Part shown: positions 1 to 10,363 of the stretch, one piece after another
Layout of the letters: each line of letters starts with the position of its first letter
Numbering within the stretch: the first letter of the stretch is position 1
Assembly (NCBI GenBank): GCA_016703965.1
Contig: JADJBB010000022.1
Span: 1-40,626, forward strand
DNA from: Acidobacteriota bacterium
GTDB lineage: Bacteria; Acidobacteriota; Blastocatellia; Pyrinomonadales; Pyrinomonadaceae
Direction: 5' to 3'
DNA length: 40,626 nucleotides
Notes under the pieces: generated by a model
Database searches by the model: none
What the model was told of the DNA's origin: nothing
What the model saw: only the letters and a program-made list of their open reading frames with translations
Position numbers and translations under genes: made by a program

Positions 1-2848
1 CTTACCATCACGACCACGTTCAATACCGCAACGCCAAATAGGGCAATAAAGCCGACGCCTGCGGATATTGAGAATGGCATCCCTCGCATCGCCAATGCGA
101 TCACACCGCCAACGATGGCGAATGGAATTCCGGTGTAGATAAACGCCTGTTTTATCAGACTAAACGTCGTATAGAGAGCAAAATGAAGGTCGAGAAAAAG
201 CGCAATCGGAACAACGATCAAAAGCTAGCTGACGCCCGCTGCAGATTTTCAGAATGTTTCCGCCCCATTTCCAGATAGTATCCCGGCGGAAGCTGAACGT
301 CCGTTTCGATCTTGGCTTGGGCTTCCGCAACAAACGAACCGATGTCACGACCGCGAACGTTTAGCTCAACACCGATCCGGCGGCGCGTATCCTCGCGTTA
401 TTTGAGCGGCACCTTCGCGCAGAAACTTATCTCGGCGACTTGCGATAGCGGAACGCGGGAACCATTCGATGCAGTCAATTGCCAAATTGCGGATCGAATC
501 GACGGTCGCCCCTGATTCTTCATTCAAACGAACGACAAAGATTGAACCGCTGTTCGCCTTCATAGACTTGACCGGCCTCTTTACCCGGCTGAGCTTTACA
601 GATTCAACAAGATCGTTCACGTCCTCTACGTTCAAACCATAACGAGACGATAGCCGCACGGTCGGGTTTGATCAGGAAGCTGCAACAGGCGAAGTCGCCC
701 CCTCGGCACCCATCCTCCCCGCTCCTGAGACCGTTTGAAACAGACCTTGCGATCTCATCCGCCTTATCTTTTTAAGACATCGAGATCGTCACCGCTAAAT
801 TTTGATGGCAACATCGCTTCGGACTCCTGAGATCGGTTCCGCAACACACGCAACTCGGTCTGCGAAAAAAGCTGATAATGGCCGAAGGCTGCTGTTCCGA
901 TGCCCCCTCGGACATCTTTTTCGATCAAAACAGTCTTGTCTTTCGTCGTTTTCCACTCGCTCTTTGGCTTGAGGCCGATATACAAATCGGAGAAATCGAC
1001 CCCGCTCATAGGATCGGTGGCAACCTCGGCACGTCCGGTCTTTGAGATAACCGTCTTTACTTCGGGAAATTCCATCAATACTTTCTCAGCCTCGGTCGTC
1101 GTTCCTTTATTGATTGTTCGAGGAAACACCGGCAATTGCTGAACCTGAACCGCAAGGTCGCCTTCGTCAAGTCGCGGTATAAACTCTGAACCTAAAGGGA
1201 AAGATCGGCGCCGGAAATGACGACCAAAACAATCGCTATCGCTATCGCCGGCTTGCGGGCGATATTTCGCCATGGAATTGTACCCGCCGGTTTGTAGATC
1301 TGCTTTGCCCAACGGATCAAAAGCTTTCCTTCTCCGAAACATTACCTCGCAAGTATCAATGTAAGCATCGCCGGAAAAGGGTCAAGTGACAGAGAAACGG
1401 GCCTAAGAAGCAAAGATCACCGTCAAAGCCATCGGCACGAACATCTTGCCCTCGATACCGCGAAGACTGAGGATAGGCAGATAAACTATCGCGATGATCG
1501 CAACGGCAAAAACGACAGGCCGTGCGACTTCGAGACACGCTTCGAGAATTGTGCGTTCACGGCGGTTCACGAGATCCTTCATGTCTGCGCCTCCGCCCGG
1601 CGACGGGCGACGTTCTCGGACCATTACCACCGCCCCGTCAACGATCAACCCAAAATCCAGTGCACCCAGACTCATCAGGTTTCCTGATACGTTGAAAATT
1701 CTCATCAGAATCGCGGCAAATAACATCGACAGCGGAATGATGTCGCAACCAACAATGCTCCACGCCAGTTTCCCCAGTAGCACCAGCAAAACCAAGATCC
1801 CCAGAATTGCCGCACCTTCCAGTAGATTCTTTCCCACCCGTCGCGATCGCCCTTTGACTAAGAGAAGTCCGGTCGTAGAATGGCTCGATGGTTACGCCCT
1901 TCGGCAGAGTTTTGCTGATCTCATCGATCTTCGCCTGGACGCGTTCGGCAACGCTGCGGAATTTTCGCCTTTCAGCATAATCGCTATACCCGGAAACGAT
2001 CTCGCCTTCTCCGTTGGCAGTGAAGCTGCACCCTGTCGGATACTTTGGCCCTCGACAACTTCGCCGAGATCGCGGACAAATATCGGAACACCTTCCTTGC
2101 CGGCTTGACCACGATGTTGGTAATGTCGTCCATCTTTTCGACAAGACCAACGCCTCGCAACAAATACTGTTCCGCACCTTTTCGAATATAACCGCCGCCG
2201 ACCGTGCCGTTATTTGCGGTTACCGCCTCGTGAACATCATGGCGTCAATCCGTAGGATTGCAGCTTTCGGGCGATAGACGCACCTCATACTTTTGCCGTA
2301 GCCGCCGTGCGAATTGACTTCGGTCACACCCGGAACGCCCATCAACTGTCGGCGAATATTCCAGTCGTGGATCGTCCTGAGGTCGGTCGCCGTGTAATTG
2401 CTTCCCGGTTCGGGCGGACTTCGTATTGGTAGATCTCTCCCAAGCCTGTTGCTATCGGCCCCATCTCCGGCGAGCCGATGCCCGGTGGAATGTTTTCGCG
2501 GGCGGTTGCCATGCGTTCGAGAATTAGCTGACGAGCGAAATAAATGTCGGTCGATTCTTCGAAAACGATAGTGACGTTCGAGATTCCGAACTTCGAAACC
2601 GAGCGTATTTCTTCGACTCCCGGAATTCCCGACATCGCAACCTCGATGGGAAGGTGATCTGCCGTTCGATCTCAAGCGGCGCGAGGCTCGGGCGTTGGTC
2701 AATACCTGGACCTGAAACATTCGTCACATCAGGCACGGCATCGATTGGTAAATTTATAAGGCTATAGCGCGCCCGCCGCCATGATCGCAACGAGCAAAAG
2801 AACGATCAGCTTTTGAGCAATGGAAAATCTTATTAATGCGTTGATCAT
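1..2848 (-). pseudogene. czcA: CzcA-type heavy-metal RND efflux pump, partial and frame-broken (system 1)
   Basis: Inner-membrane proton/metal antiporter of the HME-RND family, working with the adaptor and TolC channel encoded just upstream. The start at 2848 (MINALIRFS) lies 4 bp after the adaptor stop. Reading then breaks at about 2770 and roughly every 300-600 bp after that. Pieces in shifting frames give LPIDAVPDVTNV, the PEMGPIATGLGEIYQYE block, the TM4 motif DFGLIVDGAVVMV typical of CzcA (two Asp of the proton relay), FIPRLDEGDL, and at the left edge IPFAIVGGVIALAMRGMPFS and VGFIALFGVAVLN. The window cuts the gene inside the C-terminal membrane domain. The family is about 1,030-1,050 residues. 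The DFG..VDGAVVM motif separates it from the CusA-type pump at 13337. It is either a decayed gene or, more likely, an intact gene damaged by indel errors. Confidence 0.82.
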
Positions 2849-2852
2849 ATTT

Positions 2853-4346
2853 TTAGTGATCGTCCCCCATTGCACCTTTTTCAAGCTGTGTCTTTAAGGT
2901 GAAGCTGCCTTTCGTCACAACCTTTTCGCCAAGCTTTAATCCTTCAATGACTTTCGTGTAGCCGTTGATGTCTGCCCCGGCCTCGATTTCGCGCACTTCA
3001 TAAGCGCCCGGCTCGTCGTCGCGGAACAAAGACGACGGTTTTGTCACCCGTCCGCTGGACTGCGGATGATGGCACAACCAACTCTTCGCCGCTCTCCGCA
3101 TTCGTTCCCGGCATAGAAACCCACCTCCGCGAACATTCCTGCCCGAAGCTTTCCGTTCGAATTTGGAACCTCAAGCCGACACGTCCAGTTCGGGTCGTTT
3201 CATCCAATTGCGGGTCAATGTAGGAAACGCGACCGCTGACCGTTCCGATAGCGGGCGACGTAATTTCTGCGACCGAACCGACACGAAGCCTTGCCATACT
3301 TGTTTCCGGCACATTTGCGATCACGTAAACCGTTCCCAGATTCGAGATCGAAAAAATTGGAGTCGCCGCCTCTATACCCGCTCCAGCGTTAAACTTTCTT
3401 TCTGTGACAACACCAGAAAGCGGCGATCTCAGAGAAACAAGCGACGTGTCGCTACGATGATCGTCCGGCTTGCCCGACTCGACAGGAACACCAAACGCCC
3501 GCATTCGTCCTCGATATGCCGCAGATCGACCTGGGCCGTTTCGACCTCGGCTCTCGCTTCCTGCAATTCTTTGTTGAGAGCGATATTGGACTGAAAATCA
3601 AGTCCGCCTTCGCAGTTTTGTAAACTGTTTCTGCTGCGATCAAATCTTTTCCAGCACCCGCCCCGAGTTCGATAAGTCGCCTCGTTCGCTTCAACGTAGC
3701 TTCGGCCTCATCGAGCTTAGCTTTTGCCTGTAGTACAGCTACGCGGTTCTCAGATTTTTGCACACGCGTCAGATTTCGCTGAACTAGCTCATATTTAGTT
3801 TTAGCCTCGTGCATTTTGCCGTGCATCTGCGAGTTGCGGACTCGAAATAACGGCAAGCACGGCTCCCTTTTGCACATTGTCACCAACACCGTAGAAAACT
3901 CTCTCGATTCTTCCGCCAACTAATGCCGTCGCCATCTCGGTCGTCTCAGGATTCAATTCGACCGCACCCGTAACCATTAATCGGGCAATTGCCGGTCGTT
4001 GAGTGACGGTTTCCGTGACGATACCGGCGGACTCGATCATCTCAGGATCGAGCTTTACTTCTTTGCCTTCCTCGTCCTCAGAATTTCCCGGTTCTTCCTT
4101 ATGTTCCTCGGCGGTAGCTTTATCTCCGCTTGCGGAGTTTTTGTTAACGATCCACGCAATTCCAATTATCGCGATAAGACCGACGACCGCCGCCGTGATG
4201 ATCCACGCCCTGGCTGATTTAGCTGTACCGGGCCGCGTAGACTCGACTTTGAGATCTGCCGAATCCAGATTGTTCTCAAGACGTTCAAGCTCTGCTTCGT
4301 CGTTTCTTTCGTACTCGTTTGGTTCTGCGATATTCTTGTTTGACAT
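2853..4346 (-). pseudogene. Periplasmic adaptor (CzcB/CusB-like MFP) of system 1, frame-broken
   Basis: Membrane-fusion protein linking the CzcA-type pump to its TolC channel. The N-terminus (4346, MSNKNIAEPNEYERND) is a highly charged cytoplasmic tail of about 45 residues, followed by a membrane anchor (AWIITAAVVGLIAIIGIAW) and an acidic linker. Next come the barrel-sandwich half (VTGAVELNPETTEMA, GGRIERVFYGVGDNVQKG), a helical hairpin (LKRTRRLIELGAGAGKDLI), the second lipoyl half (LRSPLSGVVTERKFNAGAGI), the beta-barrel (GRVSYIDPQLDETTRTGRV) and the membrane-proximal domain ending KTQLEKGAMGDDH. At least three frameshifts (about 3810, 3480 and 3050) split it. It lies 13 bp after the TolC stop and 4 bp before the pump start, so the three genes form one operon. 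The family assignment is secure; the metal is inferred from the pump. Confidence 0.82.
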
Positions 4347-4359
4347 AACTTCTTCAGAT

Positions 4360-5752
4360 TTACAGTGTGATTCCTAGTGCAATAAAAAGATCGGCCTGCG
4401 CCCGATAGCGTTCCGTCAGAGTCTCGGTCAGATCACGGTTGGCATCCAACAATCTGCGCTGTTCCGCAATTAGATCGGTAATCTTGAGTTCTCCCAGTTC
4501 ATAAACTCTTCTAATGGTTTCAATGTTTTGACGCGAGCGCGGCAGCACGGCGGTTTCGAGGGTCATTAGGGATCGGTTGGCCGCTTCGATCCGTTGAAAT
4601 GCAACAGTAATCTCGTTCTTAATAAACTGCTCGGCAAACGCACGGCGTTCCTGAGCCTGGCGTATCGTGATCGCCGCTTCCGCCTTTGCTCCCTGATTCT
4701 TGTTGAATAGCGGCAGCGCAATTGCAACACCAAAGGTTAGCGATCGATCGCGATCCTGCGGAAATGGGCCGGTCGGTAGATCGATGGATGAACGTCCCTG
4801 AGTGTAACGGGTATAAGCAGTTAGATCCGGCCTGCTCTGAGAATTGATCAGCCGCAGACCGGCGCTTGCAAGCTGCTCGTCTAGCTCTGCAAGCCGAATC
4901 TCCGGCCGGTTGCGCAAACCGACGGCAATACCTGTGTCGATGGAGGGTGGAAGTGACGGGAGAGTCGCCGTTGATATATCTTCGCGAAGTTTGAAAGGCG
5001 CTTGCGGCTCGACTCCGGCGTAGAATCTCAATCGTGTCAGTGCGGCCTGCAGCCGTCCCTCAACTAACTGCCGGCGGGCCCGCAGCCGCTCAACCTCGGT
5101 TTTGCAGAAGGCTAAGTTCGAGCGGCGGTGTCTCGCCTTCGTTTACGCGGATCTGCACAAACTCGACGGTCCGCACGTCAAGACTTAGCAGTTCCTCTGA
5201 CACCTGTAGCTCACGCAATGCCGCGAGGGCTTCGGTGTAAGACACAAATATCTGACTCGCCAGAGTTCGCTGCCGGGCAGTGATTTCAGCCTCTCGCAAG
5301 GTGATTTCGGCATTTGCCACATCAATGCGCCGCTGCCGTCGCCCGAATAGTTCGAGTGGAACCGCGATCCCGGCGCTGAACTGGCTGTCACCGGGCGACC
5401 CGGCCAGACGGCCGGAACTTTGTTCAACCTCAAGCGTCGGATTTGGCCGCAGCCCAGCCTGGGTCAGGCGAGCCCTGGCTTTATCGACTTCGAGACGGGC
5501 GATCTTTATGTCGCCGTTTGTTTCAAACGCAAGTCTGATAATCTCAGCCAGCGACATACCGTCCGTCTGACTATAATAATTTGGCACCAACAGAATCGTG
5601 AAAGCGTTGGTTCTGATGGGAATGTCGCCCGTCGAGGGAGTTGAATCTCTTCCAACTATTGCTACCTGCGACTGACCAAAACTAGTACTTGTTAAGATGG
5701 CAACTGCCAAAAGTAACGCGCCAACGGCACGTCTACCAAAAAGAACATACAT
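4360..5752 (-). CDS. TolC/CusC-family outer-membrane efflux channel (system 1), one frameshift
   Basis: Outer-membrane factor forming the exit duct of efflux system 1. The signal peptide is MYVLFGRRAVGALLLAVAIL. The two OEP repeats follow: repeat 1 with ARARLTQAGLRPNPTLEVE and VPLELFGRRQRRIDVA, repeat 2 with RPDLTAYTRYTQGR, ALPLFNKNQGAKAEA and VYELGELKITDLIAEQRRLL. A frameshift near 5095-5105 separates LELSLLQ from EVERLRARRQLVEG. Removing one base there, or restoring two, rejoins the helix. About 460 residues when joined, normal for the family. It is followed after 13 bp by the adaptor gene. Confidence 0.87.
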
Positions 5753-5842
5753 AAACCTGATCCTTAATTAGAAACTGGAAAATCTCGCTTGTCTCCCGGC
5801 AATAAGCTAGGATAAAAAGCGCAGTCGTTTCGATTGAAAGAA

Positions 5843-6274
5843 TTAGGCTGTTCTAGGCGGACGGAAGAGTTGAGTTAGGCTTGAATTGGAATACCGTCCT
5901 ACGTAAGTATCGGACTATGAAAACTCTAATTTGTTTGTAGGCTTGGCGGATGGAATTGCGAAATATCCCGCGATGACATGCGAACAGCAGCAAAAGCAGG
6001 TATCGTCGTCGCAATCCTGAGTCGGGTCGTTTCCTTGTCGGGATTCCCCGTCTGACTGCAGACGAGTTTGAATGGATTTAGTAGCGGAGCGACTGTCAGG
6101 ATCGCGGGCAGTTTTTGTAAAATGATGAGCGGGTGGAATGCCGACGGCCTCGTTTCCACAATAGGCTTGAAGAACGCTAACATCCGCTACCGCATAAAGC
6201 ACAAACAAAAAAGCAACAAGGCTTGTGAGCTTGTTCCTTAATCTTATTTGAGACTTTGAGCGATTCACGACCAT
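5843..6274 (-). CDS. Small Cys-rich exported protein ahead of efflux system 1, with an in-frame TAG
   Basis: Function unknown; probably a periplasmic metal-binding or metal-sensing accessory. From 6274 it begins MVVNRSKSQIRLRNKLTS, with a hydrophobic export segment (LVAFLFVLYAVADVSVL), then AYCGNEAV, a low-complexity linker, and a Cys cluster DCDDDTCFCCCSHV. An in-frame TAG at 5915-5917 would end it at 119 residues. The same frame stays open beyond it and ends at 5843 with YSNSSLTQLFRPPRTA, a Pro/Arg tail that looks like a genuine C-terminus, so the TAG may be a point mutation or sequencing error. A second Cys-rich exported protein stands in the same place relative to system 2 (17112-17489). 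The shorter alternative is 5915-6274. Confidence 0.55.
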
Positions 6275-6345
6275 AGAGAATTCTTAATCATACAATCCTC
6301 ACCACGCAATGTCAAAAATTAGTCCCGAATGAGACGAAGACAAAC

Positions 6346-6500
6346 TTAATTTTCTTTACTGGAGGCAAAAGTCAATCTAAGGACAGTTCCCGTTACGCCA
6401 CCCTCGACAGTTTAATGCCGCACCGTGCTGTGTGGCAATTTTGTGCGCTATCGAAAGCTCAAGTCCCACTCCCTTCTCTTTTGTCGTTGCCGTCATGCCT
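6346..6500 (-). pseudogene. C-terminal remnant of a histidine kinase (HATPase domain)
   Basis: Read on the minus strand, this stretch gives TKEKGVGLELSIAHKIATQH, then, after a one-base frame change, VEGGVTGTVLRLTFASSKEN and a stop at 6346. It is close to the matching part of the intact kinase at 20450-21574 (TKDKGVGLGLSIAHKIATQH), that is, the G2 box and last helix/strand of a HATPase_c domain. Nothing recognisable as the rest of a kinase lies between 6500 and the TonB receptor end at 6625. It is a relic of a two-component system once next to efflux system 1, or an assembly scar. Not functional as seen. Confidence 0.7.
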
Positions 6501-6624
6501 CAAGAGTGACGTGAGTATGATCTCTCTTTCAGGTGCAAGACGCGAACCGCGGAGTGCATAGATAAAGCTTTCTACACTCAAAGCTAAACTCCGTGTTTCC
6601 TAAGGATATTTCTACTCTGCCAAA

Positions 6625-9051
6625 TTAAAAACTCACCTTGATTCCGGTTTGAACGAGACGCGGACCTGAGGGCAGCAATCCACGCGTACGGTCAACGATG
6701 TATATCCGGTCGAGCAAGTTCTTACCCGTAACGAAAAATGTCGTCCTCCATTTCTCGACACGATAGTTTGCCGTCGCGTTCCAATAAGTTTGGCTTGGTA
6801 TCGCTCCAAGCTGGCCATTCGAGTTCGGGTTAACCGCGTTCAAATCGTCGCCGAACTGGCGCCCGATGTAAACGTTTTCCAGAAAAGCGTCGAAACCGCG
6901 GGGATGCGAATAGCCGATGCTTGTCGTCATAAGGACACGCGGTGCATACGGAAGGCGATTCTCAGTAATCGAACAACTGGTGGCCGAGACCCGCCTGGTT
7001 GTCGGGCAGTACATTAAGTGTTGCCGAACTGGTGATAGAGCTTAGCGCATGCCACGGAACTCCGCCGTCGGCAAAAAGGTATAGGCGGTGCGCAGGTAAA
7101 GATTATGGGGCTGCGAAAAAGAGAGCCGGAATCGATCTGCCCCGTAAATTCAAACCCCTGCTGTAGTGTGGCTCCGCCGTTTGTAAAGGCCGCCCCGCCA
7201 GCTATCGAAGCCGCCACAATCTGATTCTGATAATCGTTGCGGAAAAATGCGGCCGAAAATTCGGTTCCTCTGAGTGGTCGAGTTCGCACTCCGACCTCAT
7301 AGTTCCAACTCAATTCTGAATCAAGCTCGATCACGCCGCCAGAATTTGTTACGACGTCCTCTACTCTGGGAGGGGAAAACCCTCGATGAACGCCGGCATA
7401 AAGCGTAGTATTCTTTACACCCGAGTAAGCGATGCCAAAACCCGGAATGATCTCGGTCACGGTTGTTTCACCGGTCGCCCCCGCTCCGTTGTTAGCGAGA
7501 CGATTCGTTCGGCTAAAAAAGACGCGCTCAAAACGTACGCCCGGCGTCAATGCGAGGTTCTTCCATGTAAAGCGATGTTGAATAAATCCGGAGTGAGCGA
7601 AAGCTTTACGCTCGTTGTTTTCAGCAATAGTGCCGTCGCGATGTTGGAAGGTCGCCATTTCGCTGGATCCGTTCCTGATCTTCGCCATGAATTCGAAAAC
7701 CGACGACAAGTTCATTCGCAACTGATCCGAAATTGAAGTTTGTGGTCAGCCGCGTCTCGACGCCCTGAGTAAGATAATCGCGAAGCCTTCCTTCGTTGCC
7801 GCAGGTGGTGTTCAATGCAGCCAGGCTGAGGCAGTCGGGATCGACATTCAAACGATTAGGACGCTGACTGGAATTGGACGACTGACGCCACCAGTCGCGT
7901 GAAAAATAGTTTGAGTAAAAGCTAGTCGTCAGATTGATTTTAGAGGTCAGAACCGCGGCGTGCTGCAGCGAGAAACCGGACCTGCGGCCATAAAAGAAAT
8001 CGTTCTTAAATACGTTGCCGCGGGGGTCTGCGGCGAATTCCGCCTCGGTTGCACCTGTGTAGGTTAGATTCGAATCCTCACGAAAGAAAGTAAATTTTCC
8101 AGTCAGGGCGTTGCGAGCGTTTAACTGCAAAACCGATTTGTTCGAAAAATCATATAACTTAAAACTTGTGCTCTCTCTCGACCCGTTACCCTGCTTATGA
8201 TTGAAATTAAAAATCGCCAAGTTTGCCAAACGTGCCGCCAAAACCTGCTCCGCCGTTGAAAAAACTTCTATTGCCGCCTTCTAGTTTGAAATTAAAAGTC
8301 GGTTTATCGGGCGGATTTGGCGTCAAATAGTTGATTAGGCCCGCAATCGTTTGTGGGCCATAAGCAATCTGACCCGATCCCTTTAGGACCTCGATCGATT
8401 CGTATCTCTCCACCGGAGGATGGTAGTAAGACGCATTATCTCCGTAGGGCGCATAAGACAATGGAAGTCCATCTTCAAGCAGCAACACCTTGGTTGAGCG
8501 CGTCGGATTGGTGCCGCGAATGCCGATGTTGGGTCGCAAACCAAACCCCTCCTCATCCCTAACATTCACACCGGATACTTTCCTAAGCACTTCGGAGAAA
8601 TTGAACGCGGCTGTTTTCCAGTGTTTGCCTATCGATCCGTTCGATAGAACCCGGAATTTCCGAAAGGCTTTCCGGGGTTCCAGCGAGATAGCTTGACGTA
8701 ACGGAAACGTCCACTGCAATGCCCTCCGGGTGTTATGGTAAAGACGACTAGCTGCGTCGACGGGATCGTCATTTCACTGCGTAGTGTCGCAAAACCTATG
8801 GCACCGATCGTGACGTCATACTTACCATCTGACATATTTGTAAGCGAGTACCGGCCTTCGCCGTCTGTTACGGCTTTTGCAACCAACCGGACATCCTGAT
8901 GCCGAACGGTCAGCGTTGCTCCCGCAACTACGTCGCCGTTACTATCAACAATTCGCCCCTCCACGCCGTTACGCCCCTGTGAATAACCGATTACGGCAAA
9001 AATGGAAAAGGCTAAACTAAAAGCAACGGATCTCACAGCAATATTCTTCAT
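6625..9051 (-). pseudogene. FecA-like TonB-dependent outer-membrane receptor, frame-broken
   Basis: Ligand-gated outer-membrane beta-barrel for uptake of metal chelates. ATG at 9051 starts a signal peptide (MKNIAVRSVAFSLAFSIF). A carboxypeptidase-regulatory-like beta-sandwich follows (VEGRIVDSNGDVVAGATLTV, GRYSLTNMSDGKYDVTIGAI). The plug domain (NFSEVLRKVSGVNVRDEEGF, RPNIGIRGTNPTRSTKV, VERYESIEVLKGSGQIAYGP, QTIAGLINYLTPNPP) resembles FecA-type ferric-citrate receptors. The barrel ends with a C-terminal Phe (GPRLVQTGIKVSF). At least four frameshifts occur (about 8720, 8605, 8215, 7650 and others before 7014). Between 8605 and 8720 the third frame supplies the missing linker (SVTSSYLAGTPESLSEIPGS). 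About 800 residues when joined, a normal size. The substrate is unproven; iron-citrate or another metal chelate is likely. Confidence 0.85.
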
Positions 9052-9095
9052 AAAAACACCAGTTAGATTACGAGCCACTAAAAACAAGAAATCTT

Positions 9096-9114
9096 ATTGA
9101 AATCGATTTTCAAT
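9096..9114. promoter_or_regulatory. Palindromic operator candidate upstream of the TonB receptor
   Basis: A 19-bp perfect inverted repeat with 7-bp arms ATTGAAA and TTTCAAT around TCGAT. It lies about 45 bp before the receptor start and just downstream of a plausible -10 element. Size and A/T-rich character resemble Fur-family operators, but the sequence is not a canonical Fur box. No regulator gene adjoins it. Confidence 0.4.
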
Positions 9115-9126
9115 TTCATAATAGTA

Positions 9127-9155
9127 AAAGTACAAGACCCTGTCGGCAGTGTCAA
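9127..9155 (-). promoter_or_regulatory. Sigma-70-like promoter candidate for the TonB receptor
   Basis: On the minus strand a perfect TTGACA (9155-9150) is followed after 17 bp by TACTTT (9132-9127), a weak -10. Transcription would begin near 9120, placing the 9096-9114 palindrome in the first 25 transcribed bases, where a repressor could block clearance. Confidence 0.4.
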
Positions 9156-9259
9156 ACGACATATTGCAGTGGCAAATGAAGGCGACGTTAGCTTGTTACT
9201 GATTGATGATTTGAGGCTGACACGACAGGTCTGCCTGGTTCTCCATTTGCGGGATTTAT

Positions 9260-10131
9260 TTAACTGACCCGTACGTTGGGTAGAAGTTGTACCACCACGT
9301 CCAATCCACTATTAATAATTACGACGTGGTTTGGGGCGACTCTAGTCCAACTCGTGCGATCATCGGTCAATCTCTCGGAAGCGATGATGATTCCGCTTTG
9401 TACACTGTCGGATTCAACTATTTCAAACTTCCCTTCACGGTACCTGTATTTTCCGCGGTTTGAAAAGTAGAGTGAAATCGGCTCAATTTGCGGATTGGAG
9501 ACATAACGCACTGTTACAAGGCTCTCACCATCAGTGACCGCAAAATTATAAACTGAAGGCTTTTTGATTCCAGCTTCATACGCCCATTCCTCAAGTTGGC
9601 GAATGGTTTTCACCAATCCGCTCGCCAAATCCACTGCTCCTAGTTTTTCCGTGTGTCGGCCCAGAAGGTTTAAGAAAACAGCAAAAGCGTGCTCGGAATC
9701 CGTGGTGCCTTCAATCGTCTGATAAATCTCGTCAGTCAACGAGTGTCGCAGGCGGCGCTTTATAGAACTAAAGCCTTCGATCGTACCGTTGTGCATCCAC
9801 ATAAATCGCCCTTGACGGAATGGATGACAATTACTTTCGGAGACAACCATTCCGGGCGATGCGGAGCGAACGTGAGCGAAAAACAGGGCGATCGGATATG
9901 CTCGACCAAATTCAACAGGTTCCGGTTGTTCCAGGCTGGAGTTATGCTGGTAAAAACACAAGCCTCGTTGGAAATCGCTGGTGAGTACCAACCGACGCCA
10001 AACCCGTCGCCATTTAGGGGCTCGCTCCGTTCTTTGGACTTATAACTTTGACGAATGAGTGAGTTAGCTGGATTTGAAATCAGGTCAGCGAGCAAAATTT
10101 CGCTTCCCAAATAACCGAGAAATCTACACAT
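9260..10131 (-). CDS. Class II glutamine amidotransferase (EgtC/YafJ-like), one frameshift
   Basis: Ntn-hydrolase fold glutaminase that releases ammonia from glutamine for an unknown acceptor. MCRFLGYLG puts the catalytic Cys at position 2 after Met removal. GDGFGVGWYS, FFAHVRSAS, WMHNGTIEGFSSIKRRL and GTTDSEHAFAVFL are the GATase_4 active-site blocks in order. The frame changes at the GGG run 9886-9888: restoring one base to that run (CCCC on the coding strand) gives HIRSPLFFAHVRS without a break. About 290 residues when joined, usual for the family. It is transcribed in the same direction as its neighbours but has no obvious functional link to the metal genes. Confidence 0.85.
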
Positions 10132-10156
10132 CGCGATTGTCTCCTACGTCTAGCGG

Positions 10157-10305
10157 CTAAACGGATTCTACATAATCAAGCGGGCGACGCGTGAATTCTT
10201 CCATACACCCTTCCGAACAAAAAAGTAGTCTTTGCCATCATAATTCAACGAATAGCTGGCGGCTTCTTCGTCAATCTCCATTTTACAAACCAAGTCTATA
10301 ATCAT
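10157..10305 (-). CDS. Stand-alone YHS-domain metal-binding protein (system 2), one frameshift
   Basis: Small soluble YHS-domain protein, a likely heavy-metal binder. It reads MIIDLVCKMEIDEEAASYSL then NYDGKDYFF. Restoring one base in the A6 run at 10219-10224 gives CSEGCMEEFTRRPLDYVESV and a stop at 10157. Without correction both Cys of the C-terminal CxxxC are lost and the reading ends differently at 10168. I chose the ATG at 10305 because a GGAG lies 6 bases before it; ATGs at 10308 and 10317 are alternatives. It is the last gene of the system 2 operon, about 60 bp after the adaptor. Compare the YHS modules in CopA (25276-27807) and at 27846. Confidence 0.72.
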
Positions 10306-10363
10306 CATGTTCTCCATAAATGTGCGGCAAAGCAGGCCGTACTCTGACAACTCGTATCCGACG

